64,000 bases of DNA, from contig CAVSNH010000004.1 of the NCBI GenBank assembly GCA_963729275.1, forward strand, positions 682,001-746,000, written 5' to 3'. Under the pieces are notes generated by a model. The model saw only the letters and a list, made by a program, of their open reading frames with translations. It ran no database searches and was not told the DNA's origin. The DNA is from CAVSNH01 sp963729275 (GTDB lineage: Bacteria; Actinomycetota; Acidimicrobiia; Acidimicrobiales; RAAP-2). The number at the start of each line of letters is the position of its first letter. Position 1 is the stretch's first letter. Of the stretch, positions 34,539 to 44,700 are shown piece after piece. Made by a program: the position numbers and the translations under genes.

Positions 34539-34577
34539 TTGACCTACTGATACGTATATCACATACTGAGCAGTATG
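34539..34577 (+). promoter_or_regulatory. Promoter of the DrrAB-like exporter with overlapping TetR operator; leaderless start
   Basis: TTGACC (34539-34544), a 17-bp spacer and CATACT (34562-34567) form a good promoter. The 16-bp palindrome CATACTGAGCAGTATG (34562-34577) covers the -10 element through the ATG of the ABC gene at 34575. Transcription would start at or within 1-2 nt of that ATG, so the message is probably leaderless; there is no room for a ribosome site. A bound TetR dimer would occlude the polymerase. Confidence 0.78.
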
Positions 34578-35573
34578 CCGGATGATGGTTGGTATCCAGG
34601 GTCAGGGTCGGGGCCGGCGGTGCAGGTGGAGGGCTTGGTCCGCCACTTCGGGCACACGACTGCCCTCCGAGGCGTCGACCTGCAGGTCAAAGCAGGCGAG
34701 ATGTACGGCTTCCTGGGGCCGAACGGCGCCGGCAAGTCGACCCTCATTCGGATCCTGTGCACGCTGGTCCATCCGAGCGAGGGTCGAGCGGTGGTGGCCG
34801 GACACGACGTCGTGTCAGAACCACAGGAGGTGCGAGCCCGCATCGGGTGTGCCCTACAGGAGGCGGCACTCGATGACGGCCAGACGGGTCGGGAGCTGCT
34901 CGCTCTGCAGGGCCGCCTCTACGGCTTGCGGCGCCGAGAAATTCGGCGTCGACTCGACGAGGTGCTCGACCTGGTCTCGATCGGCGATGCCATCGACCGA
35001 CGGATCGGCACCTACTCGGGTGGGATGAAGCGGCGGGTCGACCTTGCCGCCGCTCTCGTCCACGACCCCGAGGTCCTGTTCCTCGACGAACCCACCACTG
35101 GGCTCGATCCTGAAAGCCGCGAGCGAGTGTGGGCCGAAGTAACGAGGCTCAACCGTCAACTGGGAAAGGCGATCTTCCTCACCACCCAGTACCTCGAAGA
35201 AGCTGACGCCTTGACCGACCGCGTCGGGATCATCTCACAGGGGAGATTGGTGGCCGAAGGCACTCCACGCTCGTTGAAGAGAGACGTCGGCCGCGACGTC
35301 ATCGAGGCGGACGTGATCGGAACGGACCCGACCATCCTCGAACGGTTAGCCAACCTCGACGGGGTCGATGCGGCGTCCAATGAGGCCGGCCGCCTGGTGG
35401 TCAGCACACCGGACGCCGCCGCGGCGTTGAGCCCGGTTGCTGTGGAGCTCGGACACAGTGGCCTGTCCGTGAAGAGCCTCACCATTCGCACACCCAGCCT
35501 GGACGACGTGTTCCGGCAGATGACCAGCACGTCCCAAGAGGGGCCGGAATCGCTCGTCGGAGCAATCCGATGA
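34575..35573 (+). CDS. DrrA-type ABC exporter ATPase
   Basis: A 332-residue ATP-binding subunit. Walker A FLGPNGAGKSTLIRIL, signature TYSGGMKRRVDLAAALVHDP and Walker B VLFLDEPTTGLDPESR are canonical, with the H-loop region FLTTQYLEEADALTD. The extra C-terminal domain of about 90 residues after the NBD is typical of DrrA (daunorubicin/oleandomycin exporter) proteins. Residues before LVRHFG may be unnecessary; GTG at 34620 is an alternative start. The stop overlaps the permease ATG by 4 nt. Confidence 0.92.
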   Translation: MPDDGWYPGSGSGPAVQVEGLVRHFGHTTALRGVDLQVKAGEMYGFLGPNGAGKSTLIRILCTLVHPSEGRAVVAGHDVVSEPQEVRARIGCALQEAALDDGQTGRELLALQGRLYGLRRREIRRRLDEVLDLVSIGDAIDRRIGTYSGGMKRRVDLAAALVHDPEVLFLDEPTTGLDPESRERVWAEVTRLNRQLGKAIFLTTQYLEEADALTDRVGIISQGRLVAEGTPRSLKRDVGRDVIEADVIGTDPTILERLANLDGVDAASNEAGRLVVSTPDAAAALSPVAVELGHSGLSVKSLTIRTPSLDDVFRQMTSTSQEGPESLVGAIR

Positions 35574-36349
35574 GCCGTGGGCCGGGAGCAGGATTCATCC
35601 GTGACACGGCCACGATTGCCGGTCGAGCCCTTCGCCAGATACCACGGGAGCCGACGTCGGTGCTGCCGGCCGTCTTCGTGCCGGCGTTCTTCTACGCGGT
35701 CAATCTCGGGGCGCTCGGAATTATCGAACGCACGATCGCCGGCTACAGCTTCAAGGCGTTCCTGCTGCCCATGGCCATCGCCTTTGCCGTCACCGGAATG
35801 TCGAGAGCGCCGAAGCTGGTGACCGACATCCAAGGGGGCTACTTCGACCGCCTGTGCATGACCCCAGTTCGCCGTCTGGCTCTCCTGTTGGGGCTGATGG
35901 TGGCGGACGTCGCCGTGATCGTGGCCCTGTGCCTTCCGGTGCTCGCCATTGGGTTCGGACTCGGCGTGCGGTTCACGACCGGTGCGGCCGGCGTCCTGGT
36001 GTTCATCGGATTCTCGGCGCTATGGGGGCTGACGTTCACCGGCTTCCCCTATGCCGTCGCGCTCCGAACGGGGAGCCCGGCGGCGGTCAGTGCCTGCTAC
36101 GTCATCTTCTTCCCATTGTTCTTCCTCAGCGATGCGGAGGTGCCCAAGCAGTTTCTGACCGGGTGGTTCTCCACCATCGCGACCTACAACCCGGTGACGT
36201 ATCTGTTGAACGCGCTTCGGGCTCTCATCGCAACCGGATGGCAGACGCGGGTATTGCTGGAAGGCGTCGCGTCACTCGTCGGCATCGGGATCGTGAGCAT
36301 GACCCTCGCCCTGCTTGCCTTGAACGGTCGACTCAATCGCGGTCACTGA
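35570..36349 (+). CDS. DrrB-type ABC-2 exporter permease
   Basis: A 259-residue ABC-2 type permease with six membrane helices (for example LPAVFVPAFFYAVNLGALG, SACYVIFFPLFFLSDAEVP), ending in the conserved late region IATYNPVTYLLNALRALI. It pairs with the preceding ATPase for export of a hydrophobic compound or lipid. The TetR repressor upstream would be induced by the substrate. Confidence 0.9.
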   Translation: MSRGPGAGFIRDTATIAGRALRQIPREPTSVLPAVFVPAFFYAVNLGALGIIERTIAGYSFKAFLLPMAIAFAVTGMSRAPKLVTDIQGGYFDRLCMTPVRRLALLLGLMVADVAVIVALCLPVLAIGFGLGVRFTTGAAGVLVFIGFSALWGLTFTGFPYAVALRTGSPAAVSACYVIFFPLFFLSDAEVPKQFLTGWFSTIATYNPVTYLLNALRALIATGWQTRVLLEGVASLVGIGIVSMTLALLALNGRLNRGH

Positions 36350-36653
36350 GCCGCCATCGTGGTGTGGCCGTGTGGCAAGAGAACGCTCACGGACTCGCTC
36401 TTCAATCGTGGGCGCGTTCCGCTGGCCGGGGCCGCAACTGAGCCGAGGGATCCCCTGGCAATCCGGGCATCGGCCCTACAGTGTCGAGGGGTTCGTCCTC
36501 TCCGATAGAGGATGCAAGCCCAACACGGCTAGCCATCCGTGAGATGCGGGCCCACGGGTGGACGTGGGAGATCGGATCCCTGATCCTGATCAGCACCCGT
36601 TGGCAACAAGTCCCGAGGGGCAGAACTGGCCGGTCTGAAGAGGAGTTCAGCGG
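36350..36653. other. Intergenic region, nothing recognisable
   Basis: 304 bp between the exporter permease and the lipoprotein gene. Only short, unsupported reading frames are present. A GAAGAGGAG ribosome site at its 3' edge belongs to the lipoprotein gene. Confidence 0.5.
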
Positions 36654-37208
36654 ATGAAGAAATTCTTGGCCGTTGCAGTCCTAGTGACAATCGGGCTCGT
36701 GGTGGCTGGTTGTTCCGGTTCATCGGATTCGAGCCCGTCCAACTCGACCACGTCGACGTCAGGGCCTTCGACCACCACCTCGACGGCCGGCCGGTCGAGC
36801 ACGAAAACGACCAATGCGGCTCAGGTAGTCAACATGCCGATTACGGATCAGATCCGATCGCAGCTGGTCGCAGCCGGAGCGGCCCTGAACAACATCCCGG
36901 TGGCTGAGTACAGCGGCCTCGCTCCCGGCCTCACGTACTACGCCTTCGATACGTCATCCCACACCTATTGGGCCGGGGCCAGGTTGGTCCCCGCTCCTTC
37001 CAGCGACCCCTCGAATCCAACTCGGGCCCAGGTTGCCTCCCAAGACGAGGGCTCCTACTACGTGTTCACCCAGCCACAAGGCAAGAGCTGGACGGCCCAT
37101 GCCGCCGGAAATGTCGGTCCCTCGACTCCGTGCCCTGTGACCGTGCCCGCTTCGGTCCTCGCCGCGTGGGGGTGGCCGTCGGGGAGTTGCCGACCCGCAG
37201 GTCAGTAG
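36654..37208 (+). CDS. Putative lipoprotein, function unknown
   Basis: A 184-residue lipoprotein: Lys-Lys n-region, hydrophobic helix and lipobox VVAGC at residues 16-20, then a 35-residue Ser/Thr linker. The mature part, from about residue 55, contains YSGLAPGLTYYAFDTSSHTY and DEGSYYVFTQPQGKSW, with Cys residues near the C-terminus (TPCPVT, GSCRP) that could form a disulfide. I recognise no family. The ATG at 36654 follows GAAGAGGAG. Confidence 0.75.
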   Translation: MKKFLAVAVLVTIGLVVAGCSGSSDSSPSNSTTSTSGPSTTTSTAGRSSTKTTNAAQVVNMPITDQIRSQLVAAGAALNNIPVAEYSGLAPGLTYYAFDTSSHTYWAGARLVPAPSSDPSNPTRAQVASQDEGSYYVFTQPQGKSWTAHAAGNVGPSTPCPVTVPASVLAAWGWPSGSCRPAGQ

Positions 37209-37211
37209 AGC

Positions 37212-37487
37212 TCAGCCGACGTACCCCCGGATCGCCTCCGAGTAATCGGGAAAGTAGTGCGAGATCACGTCGAGACGGAACCGACGCAAGATGGACGTCG
37301 CCGGCTCCCGCTCGAGAAGGAACACGAATGAGGCGCGCACCAGATCCGTCGTGGCCACGTCGCCGCAGCCGATCTGCGCTGAATAGCCGTCCGGCACGAC
37401 GACGGTGTGCCAGGTCGACTTGCCCAATGCGGCGATCTCGACGTCGAAGGACCCATCAGCCTTTTCTTGGACCACAATTTCGGTCAT
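37212..37487 (-). CDS. Small conserved-looking protein, function unknown
   Basis: A 91-residue protein with a strand-rich N-terminal half (MTEIVVQEKADGSFDVEIAA, STWHTVVVPDGYSAQIG) and a helical C-terminal half (LVRASFVFLLEREPATSILR) ending SHYFPDYSEAIRGYVG. The amphipathic pattern and normal codon use suggest it is real. Convergent with the lipoprotein gene, with only 3 bp between stops. Confidence 0.62.
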   Translation of the reverse strand: MTEIVVQEKADGSFDVEIAALGKSTWHTVVVPDGYSAQIGCGDVATTDLVRASFVFLLEREPATSILRRFRLDVISHYFPDYSEAIRGYVG

Positions 37488-37525
37488 CGGCAGACGCTAT
37501 CGGGCATTGGTCAGTCCGGGTGCCG

Positions 37526-38323
37526 TCACGGCTCGACAATGGCCGAAAGGACGGAGCTGATCGGGTCTCTGACAACGGCGTGGGAGATGTGGTCATACGG
37601 GGTTGCCTCGGCGTTCACGATCACGATCGAGGCTCCAGAGTCGGCCGCGGTGGGGACGAGACCCGCGGCGGGATACACCGTCAAAGTGGTCCCGACGGCG
37701 AGGAGGGCATCACAACGAGCAGCCGCACATTCGGCTCGGACAAGATCAGCGGCTACCAACGACTGTCCGAAACTGATGGTGGCTGACTTGAGGATGCCCC
37801 CGCACCGAAGGCAGGCCGGATCACCCTCGCCGGCGCGGGCCCGGTCCAGGGTCGGCGCCGCAGGGCCCCGATCCTGGCACTCCATGCACACGACCTCGCG
37901 CATCGTCCCATGAATCTCGATCACTTTGGCAGGGTCATGGCCGGCCTGCTGATGAAGGCCGTCGATGTTCTGGGTGACCAGCGTGTCCAGCTTCCCCTGT
38001 CGCTCGAGAGCGACGAGAGCCTCGTGCCCTGCGTTGGGCTGCGCACTCCAGATCGGCGAATCCAACCGGTTTCGCCACGCACGACGGCGAACCTCCGGGT
38101 CTTGCATGTAGACGTCGAGCGTCGAGAGTCGCTCGGCTTCCGGGTTCTTCGTCCACAGGCCATCTGGCCCCCTGAAGTCGGGAATACCGGAGTCCGTCGA
38201 GATGCCGGCACCGGTCAGTACCACCACTGTTTGGGCATCCTGTAGGACCCGACGAGCGACCGCGACCTGGTCACCATCCTCGCTGCTTGGCATCGGCGGC
38301 AGATTACCGATCCACGTTGTCAC
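37526..38323 (-). CDS. cobB: Sir2-family NAD-dependent protein deacylase
   Basis: A 265-residue sirtuin. Motifs occur in order: VVVLTGAGISTDSGIPDFRG (NAD loop), DTLVTQNIDGLHQQAGH (catalytic core), IEIHGTMREVVCMEC (catalytic His and first zinc Cys pair), PACLRCGGILKSATISFGQ (second Cys pair), then LAVGTTLTVYPAA. It removes acyl groups from lysines using NAD. The symbol cobB is the usual bacterial name for this enzyme class and does not imply the cobalamin-synthesis cobB. An internal ATG at 38293 is an alternative start. Confidence 0.9.
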   Translation of the reverse strand: MTTWIGNLPPMPSSEDGDQVAVARRVLQDAQTVVVLTGAGISTDSGIPDFRGPDGLWTKNPEAERLSTLDVYMQDPEVRRRAWRNRLDSPIWSAQPNAGHEALVALERQGKLDTLVTQNIDGLHQQAGHDPAKVIEIHGTMREVVCMECQDRGPAAPTLDRARAGEGDPACLRCGGILKSATISFGQSLVAADLVRAECAAARCDALLAVGTTLTVYPAAGLVPTAADSGASIVIVNAEATPYDHISHAVVRDPISSVLSAIVEP

Positions 38324-38464
38324 TCCAAAGGCGGTGGTCCCGGAAGAGGAAACCCGGCGGCCGCCATGTCAGGTGCCCGTGGAGGTGTCAGCAGCCGCGA
38401 GCCCGTGCGTCCGGGAGAGGTGATCGTGCGACGGAGCTGGCCCGACCAGCGCTGATTCGCCGTC

Positions 38465-38959
38465 ATGGAGCCATCGTGCTGGATGGCAACGTCCCCTGAT
38501 AGACACGTCACTGTGGGCGGTGGGGACGATCAGGTCACCATCACCTTCCCGGTCCATTGCCGATACCTCGGCGGGCACCGAGCACTTGGCGGACGCGGTC
38601 GGCATCTCTGGATCCGGGCGGGTCGAATCGGCCATGGCAACCTCCGCCTGGCTCGCTCCATCCCGTTGGCCGAGGTGGCGAGTGTCGAGGTTTCGGAGCG
38701 GGAGGTCGGCGGCACCAGCCGCAGACTGGTCTACGCCGTCGGAGTCCGCACGCGTCCATCGACCTTCAGCCATCCGCCCAAGCAACTCACCGACATCGTC
38801 GTACGGACGAAGGATGGCCAAGAGGCGGTCTGGGAGGTCGGCCGGCGAGGCGAGGACTGGGTCCGCGACAAGCTGGGTGCCGCCCTCCACGGGAACGGGG
38901 TGCTCTTCTACGACGAGCTCAGCCCGGAGCAGCGAGTCCGTCGGCCTGGTGGTGGCTGA
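38465..38959 (+). CDS. Hypothetical protein, PH-like strand pattern
   Basis: A protein of up to 164 residues. The central part is strand-rich (VTITFPVHCRYLGG, SIPLAEVASVEVSEREVGG, LVYAVGVRT, LTDIVVRTKDGQEAVWEVG), followed by a helix, similar to small bacterial PH-like domains; no family match is claimed. The N-terminal start is uncertain. The antisense frame here has no supporting features. Confidence 0.5.
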   Translation: MEPSCWMATSPDRHVTVGGGDDQVTITFPVHCRYLGGHRALGGRGRHLWIRAGRIGHGNLRLARSIPLAEVASVEVSEREVGGTSRRLVYAVGVRTRPSTFSHPPKQLTDIVVRTKDGQEAVWEVGRRGEDWVRDKLGAALHGNGVLFYDELSPEQRVRRPGGG

Positions 38960-38986
38960 CGGTCGGAGAGATCGTTCCGCTCACCC

Positions 38987-39850
38987 CTACCGCGGTGGAC
39001 GAGCGGTCGGCAACCCGCCAGCCAACTCCCGGTATTCATCCAGCGGAAAGCCTTGGTGGTCAGCCACGACCTGAATGCACACGTGGTCAGCCCCGGCATC
39101 GTGGTGCTCACTCACCCGGGCAGCCACCGCCCCCACGTCACCCCACGCCACCACCGCGTCGACCAATCGATCACTCCCCTCTCCTGCGAAGTCGTCGTCG
39201 CCGTAACCGAAGGCGCGCAGGTTTCGGGTGTAGTTGGGCAGCGTGAGATACAGGCTCATGTACCTTCTCGCCAGTTGGCGTGCCGTGGCCGGGTCGCGCT
39301 CTACAACCACGGCCACCTCGGGAGCGAGAAGTGGGCCCGACCCCAGCAGCTTCCTCGCCCGTTCCGTGTGCTGGACGGTGACGAAATAGGGGTGTGCTCC
39401 GAGGGCCCTTTCGCCCGACAGTGCCAGCATCCGGGGACCGAGCGCGGCGAGCACCCGTCGGTCGGCCGAGACAGGAAATCCCGCGAGATCGAGTCCGTCG
39501 AGGTAGCCCACCATGCGTTCATAGGGACGGGAGTAGTTCTCAACGACCGGGGCGTGGCTGGCACCGAGGCCGAGGAGGAAGCGGCCGGGGTACTTGGTCT
39601 CGAGGTCGGCGGCGGCGGGGGCGATCTGCTCGGGCGAGGACGCCCAGATGCTCACGATGCCGCTGGCGACGGTCAGCCGGGCGGTGGAAGCCAGGAGGCG
39701 CTCGAAATGGGAGGACAGGCCCGGCTCGAACCCTCCCGAGGACCACAGTGCCCCGTAACCCAGGGTCTCCAACTCGGCGGCGACGTCGAGGGATCGGTCG
39801 TGCGCACTCCAAGATCCACTCCACCAGACGCCGACCTTGCCGAGGTCCAT
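38987..39850 (-). CDS. F420-dependent LLM-class oxidoreductase (TIGR03620-like)
   Basis: A 287-residue luciferase-like (TIM-barrel) oxidoreductase. The start MDLGKVGVWWSGSWSAHD at 39850 is the normal N-terminus. FERLLASTARLTVASGIVSI, PGRFLLGLGASHAPVVENY and MVGYLDGL are the conserved strand/loop segments of F420-binding family members. A cofactor F420 redox role is inferred; the substrate is unknown. The frame stays open upstream through the DinB gene, but family length supports this start. Confidence 0.85.
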   Translation of the reverse strand: MDLGKVGVWWSGSWSAHDRSLDVAAELETLGYGALWSSGGFEPGLSSHFERLLASTARLTVASGIVSIWASSPEQIAPAAADLETKYPGRFLLGLGASHAPVVENYSRPYERMVGYLDGLDLAGFPVSADRRVLAALGPRMLALSGERALGAHPYFVTVQHTERARKLLGSGPLLAPEVAVVVERDPATARQLARRYMSLYLTLPNYTRNLRAFGYGDDDFAGEGSDRLVDAVVAWGDVGAVAARVSEHHDAGADHVCIQVVADHQGFPLDEYRELAGGLPTARPPR

Positions 39851-39897
39851 GGGATCACCATAACGGGAGGCGCCGGCCGGGAAGCCAGAGCCATTCG

Positions 39898-40434
39898 TCA
39901 GTCGACCGGCTCGACATGGTCGACGATCCGCCTGATGTCCCAGCGGTGGTGGGTGACATCGTGACAGTTGGCTCGGGCGATCTCGACCAGCCTCTGCTGG
40001 CCACGCTCGGGGTGCACGAGCGTCACGGGGCGGCCGATCGCCTCCCGATCCAGTGATTCCCGCACGGTCAGGCACCAATCGTGGGCCGCTCGGGTCAGGG
40101 ACCACAGGGCTGCCTGTACGTCGATGGCCTCGTACCCGCGCACCATGGCCAGACGGTTGTCGTCGTAACTGCCCACCACATTCGTACGACCCCGGAGCAC
40201 TCCCTGTAGTCGCTCGGCCCAGATGCGGAGGTTGTCGGAAGCGTGGCAGACGTAGGCCGTTACCGACCAGGCCAGGTCGGGATGGTGCTCCGAACCTGAC
40301 ACGTCCCCAATGGTCTCGGCATACGCAGCTGGTTGCGCGGCGACGAGGTCGACGGTTTCCTCGACGCTCAGCGACCACGCATAGCCGCAGTCGCGACATG
40401 GGTTGCCGTACCTTGCGATCGACCAGTCGTCCAT
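39898..40434 (-). CDS. DinB-like metalloprotein with N-terminal CxxC
   Basis: A 178-residue DinB/YfiT-fold protein. Metal-ligand His residues are likely in AYVCHASDNLRIWAERL (first helix pair) and ANCHDVTHHRWDIRR (HxxxHHxWD, the C-terminal signature). An unusual CRDCGYAW near residue 13 resembles a rubredoxin-like or zinc half-site. It is located 47 bp upstream of the F420 oxidoreductase in the same direction, so probably co-transcribed. Many actinobacterial relatives are thiol-dependent transferases. Confidence 0.8.
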   Translation of the reverse strand: MDDWSIARYGNPCRDCGYAWSLSVEETVDLVAAQPAAYAETIGDVSGSEHHPDLAWSVTAYVCHASDNLRIWAERLQGVLRGRTNVVGSYDDNRLAMVRGYEAIDVQAALWSLTRAAHDWCLTVRESLDREAIGRPVTLVHPERGQQRLVEIARANCHDVTHHRWDIRRIVDHVEPVD

Positions 40435-40499
40435 GCAAGGACATTCTGGCCTGCAGCCGACTCAGGCCGGTTTCGCCCCTGACGCCGTAAAGTACGAGC

Positions 40500-41666
40500 A
40501 TGGCGGACGGCTCTTGCCAGACCGTGGTCCTGGGACATGGATTCGAGCTCGACTGCACGTTTCCATCAGTGGACTCGGTGTCGGTACGAATACGGTTCCA
40601 CCGTCTCCGGCTGTGGTCCCTTCGTTTCGACGCTGATGCTGGCCTGCGCAGTCACCGTGTGAACCTCGGCCTGATCGAGCTCGGCATCGCCTTCGAAGGC
40701 AACATGTTCCGAGGTGAGGTGGTCTGGCGACTACGCCTGGCCGTCCGGTCCTTCCCCAGCCGGCCCTGGCGCTGCCTCGTGTCGACCGGCGATCGGGTGC
40801 TACTGAGCTTCGATCCATGTCTCGGCGAAGTTGGCGGTACAACGGCCGTCCACCTTCCTGAGGTCGACGATCCCATCTTCGGCAAGAGCCAGACCTGCAC
40901 GCCCACCGTCCTCCGTCTACACGTCGAGGATCGCCAAAGGGACCTGTGCCGTGTGGGCAGAATCGTGAAGCAGAGGATGTTTCCCGAGCACCCTCCGTTC
41001 GTGTTCAACACGGTGGCCTGCGTCGGTGCCTTCCCGCCGGGGGGACCGGGTCCCTACACCGACCCCCGGTCGATCTGGTTCAACGTCTTCCTCGGCTACT
41101 ACCAGTTGGACTGCGCGAAATCCGAGTGGGCGCGGCCCTTCGGATACGCCACCGCGCAGGGCGTGGCCTCGCAGCCCGAAGCCGAGGATCTGGCTCGCCT
41201 GGGTAAGTCCGATTGGAACTGGTTCTCGAACTGGAACTACGGCGTGCCGACCGCGGATCTGCTGCCGTACTCGACGGTCGACATGCACGGCATCGGCTTC
41301 GGCGACAGAGGAACCGTCACCATCGGTTCCTCGCGGTGGCACGAACTCGAGCTCAGCAACGTCGAGGTCGCCAGCTGTTATGTGGCCGACGACAGATCCC
41401 TGGTCACCAACACGATCATCGACTCGTTCTGGCGGTTGGGCTTCGGTGGGCCGTCTCCCACTCCTTCCCGCTGGCCCCGTTCGTTCATCCCGACCGTGGT
41501 TGACGCCGTGGTGGACATGGCGTACTGGGAGGACGACTCCGCTTACCACACGGTGCTCTTCGGCGGAGCGGCGGTACAAGGATCGGATCCGGACTTCCTG
41601 GCCACGCAGCTCACCGCCACCAAAGCCGTGATCGCCATGCACTATCCCGATCTCGGTTTTGCCTGA
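40500..41666 (+). CDS. Unknown 388-residue protein
   Basis: I do not recognise this protein. The N-terminal 150 residues are strand-rich (VSVRIRFHRLRLWSLRFD, VNLGLIELGIAFEGNMF). The middle has Trp/Tyr-rich YTDPRSIWFNVFLGYYQLD and SDWNWFSNWNYG. A later ELELSNVEVASCYVADDRSL looks like a beta barrel or jelly-roll, and the last helix contains DMAYWEDDSAYH. There is no signal peptide, membrane helix or obvious catalytic motif. Coding potential is strong, with normal GC skew over the whole length. It is divergent from the DinB gene. Confidence 0.72.
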   Translation: MADGSCQTVVLGHGFELDCTFPSVDSVSVRIRFHRLRLWSLRFDADAGLRSHRVNLGLIELGIAFEGNMFRGEVVWRLRLAVRSFPSRPWRCLVSTGDRVLLSFDPCLGEVGGTTAVHLPEVDDPIFGKSQTCTPTVLRLHVEDRQRDLCRVGRIVKQRMFPEHPPFVFNTVACVGAFPPGGPGPYTDPRSIWFNVFLGYYQLDCAKSEWARPFGYATAQGVASQPEAEDLARLGKSDWNWFSNWNYGVPTADLLPYSTVDMHGIGFGDRGTVTIGSSRWHELELSNVEVASCYVADDRSLVTNTIIDSFWRLGFGGPSPTPSRWPRSFIPTVVDAVVDMAYWEDDSAYHTVLFGGAAVQGSDPDFLATQLTATKAVIAMHYPDLGFA

Positions 41667-41708
41667 GTCGACTCCCACTGCGCCAGCCTCCGTCGGCGCC
41701 CTGGTTGT

Positions 41709-44700
41709 TCAATCCTCGTGGAGACCCACCGCCGCCTTCATACGGCCCAGCACGGCTTCTGCTCCGCGCACGACCGGGGCGTCGTGTCCTTCGGGACACC
41801 GTCGGTACCACGTCTCGACCAGGGCACAGGCCTCGTCGGTCCGCTCCGTTTGCTGGAGGAGCGTCGCGTAGCTCGCCGCGGCCCGAAGCCCGTGGACGGG
41901 GTACCCGTATTTGTCCGCCAACTGCAGTGCCACTTTCCACTCCCGTTCGGCAGCGGATGGCGATGCCACCTGGCCCGCCAGCTCGCTCCCCCCTGCATGG
42001 GCCTCCATGAGAAGCTCCGCTCGCAGGCGATGGAGGGACGAATCCCACCACCACTGTTCGGTCGTGGCCGCCACGTCCAGCGCTGATTGGGCGATGGACC
42101 ACGCCGTGGCCAGGTCCCCGGCAGCCCTGACCGCTTCGGCAACCCTGGCCATCACCGTGGTGCTGCCACCCATGTTCCCGGATTCCCCGGCGACCAGGCT
42201 GGCCTCGATGACCTTCGGCACCACCGAGTGATCGCCGGTCAGGATGACCCGTTCCGCCATCTCCCATACACCGCTGACCCCGGCCCACAAGGCGAAGCCC
42301 TGTTCTTCAGCCAGAGTGCGAGCAAGTTGGGCGGCTCGCAGGGTCTGTTGCGACTCCCCTCGTTCCCAGTGACTGGTGGCTTTGAAGGCGAGGGCATAGA
42401 CCAGGCTGAAGGGTTGGCCCAGGCTGCGAGCAAGGGTCACTGCCGCCTCGAAATGTCTCATCCCCGTATCCAGGTAGCCCTGCACGAGGTCCCCCCACCC
42501 GGCGAACACTTGGGCGGCCACGCCGTGGTCGGTGCCGAAGCGCTCGGCGATGACCCGATGCCGTTCGGGGTCGTAGATGATCAGTGCCCGACGGGCGTGG
42601 TCAACCGACTCAGCGGCGCGACCCTGATAGCTGAGAGGAAGGGCCAACTGGACCCGGCCCAGCAGCTCCAAAGTGTCGTCCCCGTGCTTCTCGGCGATCT
42701 CGAGCACCCGGCCGGCCAATTCGGCTCCGAGGGTGGTCCGACCTCGGTTGGTGTGGTAGATGGACAGACCGGCTAGCGCCAGGCCGACGCGAGTGTCGTT
42801 CCCGAGGTGCTCGCATTGGTCCCGCACCCGCGCGTACTCGACCTCGATCTCAGGGTCGGCATAGCCGCGGGTGGCGATGATCGCTGAGCAAAGCGCCAGC
42901 CGCATCTCGATGTCGATCTCGTCACGCCAGGCATCCGCGGGCTGGTCCTCAAGCAAGGCGAGGCCGTGGCGCAGGAATTCGATCGCTTCTCGGCATGCCG
43001 ACCGTCCGGCCGCGTGGCGAGCAGCCAGTTCGAAGTTCTCGACGGCTTCACGGATCGATGCTGCCGCCTCGAAGTGCCGAGCAATCACCTCGGGTGCGAT
43101 GTGGACCCCGGCGTCGACGCGGGCCGTCAGTGCCCTGGCGATGCGGCCATGGACCGTTCGCCGGGTCCGGCGGAGGAGCGACTCGTAGGCGATGTCCTGG
43201 ATCAATGCATGTCGGAACATGTAGTTGGACGAGGGTGGTGCGCCCTCGACGAGCACCAGGTCGCTGGCGACCAGCCGGGAGAGAAGGTCTGACAGCACGT
43301 CCGAGTGCATGCCCGAGACCGCGGCGAGCAGGTCGAAGGAGAAGGTGCGGCCGATCACCGATGCCAGTTGGGCCACGGCCTTCGCCGGCCCCAGCCGATC
43401 GAGGCGGGCCAAAAGGGAGCTCTGGAGGGATCGGGGTATCTCCAGGCCCGTCAGCGGCGTGACGAGGCTCCACCGCTCGTCATCGACGGTCAGAAGCCCG
43501 GACTCGAGCACCGATCGCCCGACTTCCTCGGCAAAAAGGGGAATCCCTTCTGCCGTCCCCACGATTCGCTCCATGATCTGCTCGGGGAGGGCCCGGTCGC
43601 CGCCCAGTGCGCTCACCAGTCGGCGCACCTCCCCGTCACCCAAACGCTCGAGGTGGATGGTTGTCACATCGCCCGTCGACGGCGGTGGGGTGAACTCGGG
43701 GCGGGCAGACATGACCATGAGCACCGGCAGATCCCGGACGCGGACGAGTAACCGGCCGATCAGCTCGAGCGTCGTCGAGTCGCACCACTGCAGGTCCTCG
43801 ACCATCAGGACAAGTGGCTCTTGGATGCTGAGGGCCCCGATCCACGTGGCCAACACTTCGATGGTCCGATCCCGCTTGCGTTCGGGACTCATGCCCGCAA
43901 CCTCGAGACCAGGTAGAGCGAGAAGCTCGCCGACGAGGCCGAGCGACTCCTCGTCATCCAGCCCGGCGGCGGAGAGGGCCTGGCGCACCCGTTCCACCCG
44001 GCCGGCCGGATGGTCGTCGGGCTGGAGGTCGAGTGCCTGCTCGATGAGTTGGATGACCGGCCACAGAAAGCTCCTCTGCGTGTACGACGAGCAGTCGCAC
44101 TCGAGCCAGCCGTGCGGGAAGTCAGCGATCTCCTCTCGGAGCTGGTACAAGAAGCGGGACTTGCCCACGCCGGGCTCTCCGGTCACGAGCACGGTGGCCC
44201 CGGAGCCGGCCGCAGCCTGGACCCAAAGATCGGTGAGCGCTGCCAGCTCGGCGTCTCGGCCGATGAACGGGGTCCGCCCTCGTCCGACGGCGTCGAGTCG
44301 GCGTCCGCCAGGGTTTCTCGACACAACGCGGAAGGCCTCGACCGGCTGTTCAATCCCCTTCAACCTCTGTCCGCCGAGCGTCTCGACGGCGAAGGAGTCT
44401 CCTACCAGCTCGACCGTTGCCGCGCTGGCCACGACGGTTCCAGGCTCGGCCACGCCCTGCAGGCGCGCCGCCAGGTTCATGGTCTCGCCGAGAGCCATGG
44501 TGGCCCGGTGGTCTGGCGCTCCCATCTCCCCGACGACGACGAGCCCGGTGTGGACGCCGACGCGAGCGGTCATGCGCTCGCTGCGTCCAACGCCTTCGAC
44601 GATCTCGAGGGCGGCGCGCACAGCTCGTTCGGCATCGTCGTCGTGCGCCTCGGGCCACCCGAACCGGAACAGGATGCCGTCGCCGCTGTAGCCCTCGACA

